Source of the DNA: Buddleja alternifolia
Lineage: Eukaryota; Streptophyta; Magnoliopsida; Lamiales; Scrophulariaceae
Reading direction: 5' to 3'
NCBI GenBank assembly: GCA_019426215.1
Contig: CM033399.1
Coordinates: 32,807,022 to 32,871,021 of the forward strand
Length of the DNA: 64,000 nt
Part shown: positions 19,034 to 30,142 of the stretch, piece by piece
Numbering within the stretch: position 1 is the first letter of the stretch
How the letters are laid out: every line of letters starts with the position of its first letter
Program-made: the position numbers and the translations under genes
The notes under the pieces: generated by a model
Told to the model about the DNA's origin: nothing
The model's input: the letters and a program-made list of their open reading frames with translations, nothing else
The model's database searches: none

Positions 19034-22000
19034 TTAGTTATGAAAATTAAGAAAATTAAGCATATCTAATCTAATATACCCCCTAATTACACCAAAAAGT
19101 TCGCTATTGTCAAATACTTGAAGAGACGGGGCTTCACAACCTAGATTAGCAAGGAAATCTATTGCTTTGTTACCTTCACGATAAACATGAGAAATGGAAG
19201 TTTCGAGTTGTTTAAGTGAATTCCTAATGGATTGGAGAGTGGATTAAAACCTCCAGGCACCTTTGTATTTGGAGCAGATTATGTGGATCACACGAGGCGC
19301 ATCTAACTCAACCCAAACCTTGTGGAATCCTTTCTCAATACATAGTTTCAATCCTCGATTTACGGCAGCCATATTTGTACAGATACCAAGAGGTTCAACA
19401 AACGCAAACAAAACTTTACCTTTATTATCTCGCACTAAACCTCCTGCGCCTGCCGGACCTGGGTTGCCCCTAGCTACCCCATCTGTGTTGAGCTTTACCC
19501 AGCTCGGAGATGGCTTAGTCCAATAAACAGGGATAGACTTGGACATAGTCGTTGTGCAGTCAAGCAAAATATCCCAGATCTGAGCCACATTCCTATCTCC
19601 AATCCAATGATCCTTCTTCCAAAGATTGCTTTTATTAAGAAGCTTCATATGTTCATGAATATTCACAATGATACGGTCAGGCGAGATGTTAATATTTCTA
19701 TATTTTTTGTTGTTTCTAGCCACCCACAAATACCACAAGATAAGAATTGGCAAAATTGTACGAATGTGATCCTTTCCCTTAAAAGGGGCAGATTCTCTCC
19801 ACGTGTGAAGGATTCGGCCAATGTTGTTTGGATAGAGGGAAGGGATTTGAAAGAAGGCTTCAAAATAACGCCATACTTTCGAAGCACAACTACTTGATAT
19901 AAAAATGTGGTGAATGGATTCAATGTGTTGACAACATCCGCATTTAGATGCGAGTTGGAACCCCTTTTGTTGTATCCGAACATCTATCGGGATCCAATCC
20001 CGAATAAGTCTCCAAATAAAAACTGAAATGGTTGGGGGTAAGGAGGGGGGATCAAATACGGGCGAAGCTTTGGGATGGTAAAATCGGACCACGGATACTT
20101 TCCCAAGCTGATTTTGTAGTGAACTCACCGCTATTAGTTAGTTTCCAAACCATGGAGTCATTCTCATCTTCTCGAATTTGGAGATTTGTGACTTTGTCAA
20201 TAAGAGGTTGAGAGATTGCAACATTGAGCCGAGATAGATCCCAGTTTCTTCAATCCAAAAATCTTTCACAAGAGCATGAGTGTAATTAATGGGTGGGAAC
20301 AGATCTTGAATTTTACCATCCATGAGCCATTGGTCTTGCCAGAAGAAAATGTTTCCTTTCCCGATTTTCCAAAAAATAAATTGTTGGACTTCTTCTCGGA
20401 CTTTACAGATTCTTCGCCAAACGGAGGAATCACTGGGGCGAACTCAAGATTACCCTGGAAAAAGATCGAAGCAGTATTTTTGTGAGATGAATTGAGCCCA
20501 TAACGAGTTTTGGTCCCGGAATCTCCACCAAAGCTTATATGAGAAAGCTTTCACCGAGTCCCTGAGATTTCTAATTCCGAGACCTCCCTCTTCCAAAGGC
20601 CGACAAATTTTATCCCAAGCAGCCCAATGATTTTTTTTTTCTTTTTGGTTGAGGAGCCCCAAAAAATTCTATTAAACAATCTTTCAATTTGAGTAATGAT
20701 TCCAATGGGAGGTTCAAGAACTTGACAGAGATAAATCGGCATCGAACAAAGAACACTTTTAATCAATTGGAGGCGACCTCCATGAGAAAAAAAAACATGT
20801 TCCCAACCAACAAGTCGTACTCTAATTCTTTCAATCAATTCCACAAACAAAATCTTCTTTTTTTTCCTTTGTGAAGAGGTGCGCCCAAGTATGAAATAGG
20901 AAGGCTATTTTGGAAAAAACCTGAAATATCCTTGATCAGCTGGATTTTAGCAGCTTCCATTTTCTCATTAACCACAAAGGAGCTTTTCTGAACATTAACA
21001 AGCTGCCCCGAAATTTGTTCGTAATCAGTGAAAAATTGCTTGAGAAAGATCAGCCCAGATTCTTCACATGAGGTAAAAATAATTGTATCATCCGCGTAAG
21101 ATAAATGCGAAACTCCCATACGTCCCCCGTTAAATCTGAAATACAATTGAGGATTCAAATTGAACAGGGAAGATAATCCTCTAGAAAAGGCCTCTGATAA
21201 AAGAGTAACAAGAGTCGGAGATATTGGATCACCTTGACTTAATACACAGGAGGACTTAAAGAAACCGGATGGCTCACCATTAATAAGAATAGAGAACCAA
21301 CAATTTTCAATGTCATGTCTGATGAGCCTAATAAATTGAAATGGGAAGCCCATTTTTTCCAACACGGCAAACAAAAAAAAACCCATGAGACTCTATTGTA
21401 AGCTTTAGACATATCAAGTTTCATCACTATGTTACCCTTGCAACTTGGATAGCCGATAGAGTGCACCATTTCTTGAGCAAGAAGGATGTGTCACCAATTA
21501 ATCTACCCGGGACGAAACCACTTTGAGACAAAGATATTGTCGAGGGGAGAACCTTCTCAATTTTTAAAAAAAGAAGTTTGGTAATGATTTTGTTCGAGAC
21601 ATTGCAAAGTGAAATGGGTCTAAAATTCGCCCAAGAATTCGGCCCCTCCATCTTAGGAATAAGGACAATAGTAGTAGCCGAGAAGCTTCAGGGCAATGGG
21701 GTACCACAAAAAAAGTTTCAAACCGCTTCAAAAAGATCCTGCTCAATGAAGTCCCAGCATGCCTGATAGAATGACATGGAGAAACCATCCGGACCAGCTG
21801 CCGTATCTTGGCTAATCTCAAAGACAACTTGTTTGATTTCTTCTACAGATGGGATGTCGCAGAAATTTCCAGATCCGGCCTCTTGGATTGAAAGGAGATT
21901 AGCAAAAATTGGATCAGACATATTCAAATCCACTTGATTAGATGGGCTGGAAAGAAGTCGTTCAAAGAAGCTAACTACAGATTGTTTAATTTCCAATGGA

Positions 22001-23147
22001 TTCGTGATTTCTCTATTGTCCTCTTGAATTTTATGAATAACAGAACGCATCCTCTTCTTTTTAACCAAAGCATGGAAGAATTTGGTATTTCTTTCCCCTT
22101 TTTCTAACCATTTGCAAGAGCTTTTCTGTTTCCAATAATAAGATTCCATAGCACGGGCTAATTTTAATGACGCATTTTTGCGATTCATCTTAGTCAGATT
22201 TCTCTCTATAGGGCAATGGTCAAAATTGGCTTCTGCTTCGGCGGCTTCTTTTTCGGCAATAATTACCGATTGGAGGATATTCCCAAAAATTGATTTGTTC
22301 CGGCTTTTTAGGAAAGTCTTAAGTCGGACCAACTTCAGATGAAATTTCAACATACTAAACGCTTCAATAGGTTGGGACCAGTTCTCTTTAGAAGATTGGT
22401 AGAAATCATGGTGCTTGATCCACATGTTTTGAAACCTGAAACAAGTTGGAGTTCCTCTAGGAGACGAATCTGCAATGACTTCAAACGGGCTATGATCCGA
22501 GATTCCACGAGGGTGATGAATAACCCGAGTGCTGCTAAAACAATCTGCCCAATCTATCAAGATTAAAGCTCTATCAAGTCTCTGCCAAAGCCTTCGATTA
22601 GTCCACGTAAATGGTTCCCCTTCAAAACCCGCGTCCAATAGTCTACTATCTGCCAAAGTGTTCCCGAAATCTTCCATGGACCCAAGAATCGGATCTCCCC
22701 CCCCCCCCCCCCCCCACTTCTCTCATTAATTGCTAGGATGGTATTAAAATCTCCTCCAACTAACCAAGGATCATTTGTATGTGACATTTCAATCATTTCA
22801 TTCCACAATGGCCTTCGGAGAGAGCGAGAACATTTTGCATAGACAAAGGTGCAAGTGATAGGTTTATCAAGCAGATTATGTTTAATTTTTACATGAAGAA
22901 ACTGTTCATGATCCCAGAGAACTTCAAAATGAATTCCCTCACCTCCAAAACACCAAATTTTGTTAGAAAGATTAACAAGAGATGATGTGAAACCAAATCT
23001 TCTTCGCTAAAAATGCTCGTCCAACTGTATAAACGGTTCTAATAAGACCAGAATGTGAGGTTTACTAGAACGAACAATTCTAAGAAGGGCTCTTTTTTTT
23101 TCCAGGCTACCCACACCTCTAATGTTCCAAATAATCGGCTTAATCAT
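19034..23147 (-). pseudogene. LINE ORF2: endonuclease, reverse transcriptase, zinc-binding region, RNase H
   Basis: The start at 23147 gives MIKPIIWNIRGVGS, the first motif of APE-type endonucleases. GGDFN and ISDHSPF, catalytic signatures of this fold, follow. Reverse transcriptase motifs are AAGPDGFS, ANFRPISLCNV, SGFVPGR, LDMSKAYNRV and the active-site box SYADDTIIF (near 21088). Next come the zf-RVT type region (VFIWRLIRDWIP, CGCC..ESIHHIF) and an RNase H domain beginning KLNTDGVARGNPGPAGAGG. That domain continues past an in-frame TAA at 19244-19246 to HVYREGNKAIDFLANL and ends at TAA 19034. Damage includes an in-frame TAG near 23010, a shift in a 19-base G-run (22690-22711), shifts near 21720-21650 and others in the zinc-binding region. 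The protein would nick target DNA and copy its own RNA there. Confidence 0.9.
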
Positions 23148-23428
23148 GAGATAGTTTGGAAGAGGCCGACGAAGTCAAAATGAGCCTGGTAGCTAGTTTT
23201 TGGGCTGGTAGACCCAACATTTTCCTTCCAAGTTTATTCTCTGTTTTAGATAGGATTAATTCCGCACCATCTAGCGACTTGCTACGTCTATGGTTTTTTC
23301 TCACTAAAGCATCTTCGAAGTCTACAGCTTGGGAATTTTCAGCAATCTCTGGAATCGAGGACTCTAAGGAATCAAGCGGGTTGACCGAAACCTCCAGAGG
23401 AGCAACCGGAGATATACGAGAAATTTTT

Positions 23429-25028
23429 CTAAAGGGGGGCTAAACGAGGGAGGGCTGAGCCTATTGCTAGATCAATAGAACTCGACGAGACCACCGATAC
23501 ATCATTGGGAAGGGAGGAGTCATCAGATTCTGAAGGGACAATCATGAGAGGAAGGGCAGCTTCTTGCGGAAGGGAGCAAGATGCTAAGGTTTGAAATCGG
23601 TTAAATATCGTCACCGGGATGTCATGGTCTGCATCGCCATTTTCTACGCTGAATTCATACATTGAAGTGGGCGATAACTCTGGGGCAATTCTAGTTTGGG
23701 ATTTGTTTTTATTTCACCTTTTCTTGGTATTGACGGGAGGATTTGTTCCTGGTTTATCCCTGATAATAGATTCTTTTGCTTGCGTATTCTGCCCATGTTT
23801 TTCCTTTAAGAGATCAAGGGGGATTCTTTTTCCAGCCCCCACTGTAGTTCCATTTTGCTCAAAAGCTTCCATTCCAACTTGATGAATAAACTCTACTGCA
23901 TCACAAATAGCGTTTTCCATAATATCAACATTATTCAAATCGATTTTGTCCGGTGGTGATTGATTACCCTCATTTTCATCAATAGCAGAAAGCGAGCGAA
24001 ACACGCTTTTAGATTTATCTGGATTCTTTTTATTGGATTGGGCTGCGCTTGACTCTCCAATCTTTGGATTAGATACTGGAATATGAGCAGCGGACCCTTC
24101 AAGAATAACGGCTGCCTTGCCTTACTGTTTTTTTCTCCAAAATAACCTGAAGATCCTCTCGATTAGAGTCGGGGATAACAGGGGTAGAATCTAATGACCC
24201 CTGATGGAAAATAAAACAGCCTTTCTCAATATGACCAAAGTGTTTGCAAGCTGGGCAATATAAGGGAAGATTTTCATAATAAATTTTTTGAGTAATATCC
24301 CCATCATCATCTCCAAGCCATATCTCATGAACAAGAGGATCGAAAAGATTAATTTCAGCACACACTCTGGCAAAACTAGGACGAGTATAATCCGCTGTGG
24401 ATTCATCGATTTTCAAAGGTGTCCCAATAAGATAACCGATATTGTGTAAAGACTTCCGATGATAAAAAGCAATAGGGAGATCAGGAAGGGATACCCAAAT
24501 TGGAACAATAGGCGATTCAGCAGCTGGAGAGAAATCTTTGTTCCATTTAAAAGTCTTCATTGGAAAGCCATCTATGAGCCATTCCTTCTTCATCCATATT
24601 CAGGTGTAATCTTCATCACTAGATAAGTTAATCAAGACATGTTTCATATCTATAATTCCAATTGTATAACCTCCTTTAAGCCCAAATCTTGCGAATTGGG
24701 CCCGAACCCGATTAATAGTAGGAACCCCATAGGAGAATTTCCCAATAAGAGCAAATTTAAGAGGAGCAACCATCTCATCCATTTCAAACCTAGAATAGAA
24801 CAACCCCCTAAGACCTTTTTTCATACGGGGCTCACCAAAACCCCTATCCCCAATATCAATTAGAGACTTCTTAGCTGCTCTAAGAGAAGACGGACCCAAA
24901 GACGGGCCCAAAGAAGACTGAAGAGCATCACAAAAGCTACGGTGGGAAGGTTTGACGGGAAGTTTATCAGGAGGAACGCGAGTGGCGGAAACAGGAGGAG
25001 AAGAACTGGAGAGGGGAGGATTGGCCAT
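23429..25028 (-). pseudogene. LINE ORF1: DUF4283-like domain and zinc knuckle
   Basis: The start MANPPLSSSSPP (25028) is preferred; an in-frame ATG at 25205 would add 59 residues inside the presumed leader. A DUF4283-type region follows (ALIGKFSYGVPTINRVRAQF, then the sequence around WLIDGFPMKTFKWNKDF and PIVPIWVSLPDLPI), then a CCHC-like knuckle, CPACKHFGHIEKGC. It normally coats LINE RNA. An in-frame TGA at 24600-24602 lies where related proteins have a sense codon, a frameshift lies near 24100-24120, and another in-frame TGA is at 23714-23716. The C-terminal third is low-complexity and acidic, ending at 23429. Confidence 0.85.
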
Positions 25029-25244
25029 GTTATGAACAACGGCCAGAGGATGAAGAAAAAAGAGAGGGGCGCTAAAGAAAGCCAGTGCCGGAGACAGACG
25101 CCTGAGAGATGCTGATAACGGTAAGAAAGAAGATGAGAGTTCAGGGCGTGAGGCCCCATACTCTAGAGAGAGAGAGCGAAGAGAAGAGGTTAGAGAGAGA
25201 AACATATTTTACAACTTCTTTCTACAATATCTAACTTAATTGAG

Positions 25245-25261
25245 TAACTTAAAAAAAATAG
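25245..25261. repeat. Target-site duplication of the LINE, right copy
   Basis: Identical to 18870-18886. Confidence 0.9.
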
Positions 25262-25335
25262 TTGTTACTCTCAAATACTCCATAGGTAGCTCTCTCGTCT
25301 CTCCCCTTCAGCTATCCTATTTTCCCACTCTCAAA

Positions 25336-26580
25336 ATGTACAGAAGAATGGGTGACGGAGCGGAAGATCGAAAAGCACACGAATCATCACAAACAGGGGT
25401 GAGTTTCTCTTGCATTATGGATCTTCCCACCGCTATTTTAGTTGAAATATTTTTCGGACTCCCGATATACACTATCTATCAATGCAAAATAGTTTGTAAA
25501 TCATGGTTCAATCTCATACCTGATCCACATTTCGCGAATGTACATACCAAAAATTCCACTTTTACAACGCTTCTCCTCTCAGAGGAGGGTTGTCGTGCTA
25601 CTCACCGCAAGTTAATCGATTTCTTTTAGCTTGAATTATCTGAAGATGGAAATTCTATTCGGACCCGTATTGATCCAGGAGTGCCTGATTGTTTGGACGC
25701 AGAGTGTGCCCAGTTCCTTATTGGTTCATCCAAAGGCTTACTCTGCTTTTGTGAGCGTAAATTTATTTCGTATTTCATGGTTGAAATAGTTTATATTACC
25801 AACTCGATCACGGGTGAGTGTATTGCGCTTCCACAACATCGAGTACGTAGCAATGACGGAACCTTTATACTCTATCAATTTGGTTTTAGCCCGTCTACTA
25901 ATAACTTTAAGGTCCTCATATTTGTCTATACATCCGTACAGTCTGGTAAGGAAAACGTAGAAATTGAGATTTTCACCGTTGGTGTTGATTGTGGATGGAG
26001 ATGTTTGGAAAAATCGTCGTCGTCGATCCCATTCTCTTTTTGGTCAGAGGGAAGTGCATTTAATAGAGCGTATCACTAGATTAAAAGAGTTGATAGAAAT
26101 TGTCACTTGATATGTACATTTGATCTTGGGAAAGAAAAAGAGGGTCGGGATATAGAACATCCCGCCTTGTTGGAGAATAATATTGAGAGGACGAAATTAG
26201 TTTTGTTGAACAATCGTCTCTGTCTTGTTATCAAATCCGTCCCATGTCATATGACGATATGGACAATGAATGAGTATGGAGTCGACTCATCGTGGACTAA
26301 ACATGTTATATTGCAAACTTGGTTTCCTTCTCCTTTGTGGTTTGAAGAGCTTTTCCCGGTTGCAATTTTACAAAATGGAGCCTTAATTTTCAAACATTCG
26401 GGGAGTAACTGCTCATCTTTTGTGATCCCAAGGAAAAAAAATCGCTAATATTCAGGTACCTCATGTCAAGGTGGAAAGATTTACTTCAATAGCCATCAAC
26501 GATTATGTTCCAGTCTTTTCTTCACTCAAGGAGCTTATAATGGGGGGAGAAGGTAGCTCAGTGAATGTCGGGTCAAAGTA
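25336..26580 (+). pseudogene. F-box protein (copy 2), pseudogene
   Basis: Starts MYRRMGDGAEDRKAHESSQT and has the same F-box as copy 1 (MDLPTAILVEIFFGLPIYTI, QCKIVCKSWFNLIPDPHFAN). Its amino end is longer than that of copy 1. In-frame stops are TAG at 25627-25629 (copy 1 has TTG, Leu) and TAG at 26077-26079 (copy 1 has TGG, Trp). One base is missing near 26409, after SGSNC, where copies 1 and 3 continue to FCDP. The frame ends near 26580, after SSLKELIMGGEGSSVNVGSK. The LINE removed its upstream region, and Copia-A inserted 43 bp after its end. It is clearly dead, and its SCF adaptor role is lost. Confidence 0.9.
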
Positions 26581-26622
26581 GTGCCTAATCACTTATTTTC
26601 TCAGGAGCTTCATGTTAAATAA

Positions 26623-27246
26623 TTTTCAAATTAAATTAATATGATTAATGATTTAATAATTATTTATTTTAAGTTCAACGGTTGTGACTTTTCAGAGAAT
26701 TTTTTCATTTGAATTAAAATATGAACGTTAGTTAGTCTGAAAAGTTTTAGTCAAAACTTGTGTCTCTTTGTTCAAACTCCATGAGATGTGAGTTCTATTA
26801 TAAATAGAAGTTTGATGTTAGTGGAAAAGATATATCTTTTTACATCTCCTGCTTTCATACGAAAAGGGCAAAAGGCAGAAGAAACAAAAACTCCATCATT
26901 TTTCATACTCACATATATTTACTTACACAAAACAGAGAACAAAATCAGTCATTTAATTTCTTATTTTGAGCCTCTGTTTCTCTTCCTTTTCGTTGTCAGA
27001 CACACATATTATATATATATATATATTAAACAGCCTTTTGAGTATTCGGGTTTATCTTCGAAAGTGCAATTTGTAGATAAACAACAGTTTTTGTAACAGG
27101 GCTCCATTGTATCCTGGGACAAACTCACTATATCTTGTTTGCACTCGGTAGGGGGCGAATATTGTCTTGAGGAGAGCGTATATTTTGCGCGACTTGGAGA
27201 TTATACAAAATCATTCGTTCGAGTTGTTCATCCAAATTTTCTAACA
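26623..27246 (+). repeat. Copia-A 5' LTR, 624 bp
   Basis: Runs from TGTTAAATAATTTTC to AAATTTTCTAACA and is preceded by the target duplication CTTCA (26618-26622). A TATA-like 'attataaatagaag' lies near 26797-26810. I count roughly 20 differences from the 3' LTR (about 3 percent). Confidence 0.95.
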
Positions 27247-27264
27247 ATCTCAAGACAATACCTT

Positions 27265-29839
27265 ATGGCTTCTCAAAATTTGTTACGACTCACGACTGAT
27301 TTCATGAAGTTGGAGAGGTTCAATGGTGGAAATTTTAGACTATGGCAAAAGAAAGTTCGTTTCCTTTTGTTGACGCTTGCAGTGGATTATGTTCTGAAGA
27401 CGCCAAATCCACAAGAACGTGAGAATGAAACTTTGGCAGAATCTCGGGCTAGAACAAAGTGGGGTAAAGATGATGAAATATGCTGAGGCCACATCCTAAA
27501 TGCTCTAGCGGATAATTTGTTCGATATTTATCAAAATGTGAAAATCGCGAACGAACTTTGGGATACGCTCAATTCACGGTATTTAACTGAAGATGCGACA
27601 AGTAAGAAATTTTTATCTTCCCAATTTATGAATTATCATATGGTTGATGGAAAATCTGTGAGTGAGAAATTTAATGAATTGCAATGCATTTTAGGACACA
27701 TTAAACAATTAAATATGAATATGGATGAATGCATAATTGTGTCTTGCATAATAGATAAACTTCCTCCATCATGGAAAGATTATAAGAAAAGTCTTAAACA
27801 TAAGAAAGAAGACATTAGTGTTAGAGACTTGGGAACTTTCTTTCGAATTGAAGAACAATCTAGAATGCAGGAACGAGAAGAGCTACAAGAAAAATTTTCT
27901 TCTAAGGTGCATATGGTGGAGGAAACTAGAGAATTTAAACATCCTCATCACTCCGGACAGAACAAACAAAATCAGAAACGAAAAGGCTACTCCAAGAACA
28001 CCAATCATCAAAATAAGAAAAAGAAAGGTTCATGTTATAATTGCGGTGCTCCGGGTCATTACAAGTGAGATTGTAAAAATCTAAAGAAAAAGAAGACCGA
28101 GCAAAATAATAAAGAAAAATTTGTTGCAGTTATTTCTGAAGCTAATATGATGCAGGATGATAGTTCTTGGTGGATTGACTCCGGTGCGACGAGACATGTG
28201 TGCAAAGACAAAAGTTTTTTCACTAAGTATGAACTTGTTAAAGATGGCAATGTCATGTTCATGGGCAACTCGTCAACCGCTGTTGTCAAAGGCAAAGGGA
28301 CGGTGGAATTAGAATTTATTTCGGGAAAGATTTATCTTTAGGAGATGTATATCATGTCCCTGAACTTAGAAAGAATTTAGTTTCTGCTAGTCTTTTGAAT
28401 AAGCATGGTTTTAAGCTTGTTTTCGAGTCTGATAAGTTTGTTCTGTCCAAGGTTGGAAACTTTGTTGGAAAAGGATATTTGTATGAGGGGATGTTTAAGC
28501 TTAATAATAATAAAGTTATGAATTATGTTTATATTGTTGATTCATTTTATTTATGGCATAATAGGTAAGGGCATGTAAATGCAAATCGCATGAATGATAT
28601 GATCAAGTTAAAATTAATACCTAACTATGAAAATGATATAGTTGATAGATGTCAAGTTTGTGCACATACAAAAATAACTAAAATGCCATTTAAATCTGTG
28701 AAAAGAAATACTAGTTTATTATTCTTATTCATAGTGATTTATGTGATTTGCATGATACTCCTACTAAAGGGGGAAAAAAGTACTCTCCCACCTTTATTAA
28801 TGATTATTCGAAGTATTGTTATGTTTATTTGTTGCATACAAAAGATGAAGTACTTGATAAATTTAGAATTTACAAGAATGAAGTGGAAAATTACGTGAAT
28901 TGTAAAATTAAGTGCTTAAGATCCGATGGAGGAGGCGAATATAATTTTCCTGCCTTTTGTGAATCATTTGGCATAATTCATGAAACTTCAACTTCATATA
29001 CGCCTCAAACAAAATGAAGTTGCGGAAAGAAAAAATAGAACTTTAAAAGAAATGGTAAATTCTATGTTATACAATTCTGGTTTAAATAAGAGTTTTTGGG
29101 GTGAAGCATTACTAACTGCATGTCACATACTTAATAGAATTCCTCATAAAAAATCACATGTTACACCTTATGAACTTTGGAAGAAAAGAAAGCCAAACTT
29201 AGATTATCTTAAGGTTTGGGGTTGTAGAGCAATTGTTAGATTGCCGGCACCTAAAATTAGAAGTTTAGGCGCTAAAGGTGTTGAATGTATTTTTTTAGGT
29301 TATGCTGGACATAGTAAGGCCTATAGGTTTTTGGTTATCGAACCTAATGACTCAATAAGATTAAATACGGTGATTGAAGCTAGAGATGCTATTTTTTATG
29401 AAAATAGATTTAATACTATTTCAAGAATACAAGGAAAATAAAAGAAAATGAGTGGATAGAAAATCAACCTATGAAAGGTGTAGAAGAAAATATTGAACTT
29501 AGAAGGAGCAAAAGAAAAAGAATTGAAAAATCTTTTGGTAATGAGTTTATAATATATTTAGTTGAAGGTACTAAAGACATTCATTGTACACAAATTACAA
29601 TATCATCTAGTATTGAACCGGATCCTCAAACATATGTAGAGGCAATTAAATCTCGTGATGCTAGCTTTTGGAACGAAGCAATAAATGATGAAATGGAATC
29701 GATATTAGGAAATAATACTTGGGTTCTAATAGATTTACCACCCGGCTCAAAACCTATAGGGTGTAAATGGATTTTCAAGAAGAAAATGAAAATAGATGGA
29801 ACTATAGAAAAATTTAAAGCTAGATTAGTAGCCAAAGGT
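27265..29839 (+). pseudogene. Copia-A gag-pol, first part (gag, protease, integrase, start of reverse transcriptase)
   Basis: Gag starts MASQNLLRLTTDFMKLERFN and ends with a zinc knuckle, CYNCGAPGHYK, then a stop where R is expected, then DC. Protease motif WIDSGATRHV is at about 28171, and integrase motifs HSDLCD, LRSDGGGEY and EVAERKNRTL follow. Reverse transcriptase begins with FWNEAINDEMESI and GCKWIFKKKMKIDG. Defects: TGA at 27484-27486, TGA at 28066-28068, frameshift near 28325, TAA at 28566-28568, frameshift near 28722, a shift near 29014 and another near 29438. It then runs open to codon GGT at 29837-29839, where Copia-B begins. The second part lies at 34405-35739. Confidence 0.9.
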
Positions 29840-30077
29840 TGTTGTGATATGTCTTAAAGTCCCAGACCCAAATTATGCAGCAAGCCCATTATCAAAAGGG
29901 CCAGTTCTGAAGAGGACGAAGGTTTTAGTTCAGCACTTTTGACATTCATTGTAATTTGCACCTCTTTCATCAATAGTAAAATACTCTCTCCTCTCCCGTG
30001 GATGTAGGCAATTGCCGAACCACGTAAATTCTTGTGTCTTTAATCTTTATGCTCTTATTTCGTGAATTGTCGTAACA
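29840..30077 (+). repeat. Copia-B 5' LTR, 238 bp
   Basis: Runs from TGTTGTGATATGTC to GTCGTAACA and is preceded by the target duplication AAGGT (29835-29839). It differs from the 3' LTR at three positions by my count. Confidence 0.95.
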
Positions 30078-30080
30078 ATC

Positions 30081-30093
30081 TGGTATCTAGAGC
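30081..30093 (+). promoter_or_regulatory. Copia-B primer binding site
   Basis: TGGTATCTAGAGC lies three bases after the 5' LTR. It resembles the usual plant site TGGTATCAGAGC, complementary to the 3' end of initiator tRNA-Met, with an extra T. First-strand cDNA synthesis would start here. Confidence 0.75.
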
Positions 30094-30142
30094 CTGATTA
30101 AATAATCGATTTTCCGCAATTTTTTCGATTATTTTTCCTGGG

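Larger units (their letters stand above)
18887..25244 (-). mobile_element. Full-length L1-type LINE, 6.36 kb, inactive
   Basis: Flanked by perfect 17-bp target duplications, with the A-tail at 18887-18898 (T-run on the plus strand) and the 5' end at 25244. It holds ORF1 (nucleic-acid-binding) and ORF2 (endonuclease, reverse transcriptase, RNase H) in the normal order. It has several stops and frameshifts, so it cannot move by itself. It lies about 90 bp upstream of the start codon of F-box copy 2, so it separated that gene from its promoter. The 3' tail family is shared with 8448-8667. Confidence 0.95.

Noticed and set aside
26788..27096. 102-codon frame (also at 36439-36675)
   Set aside because: It lies inside the Copia-A LTRs and appears in both copies for that reason.
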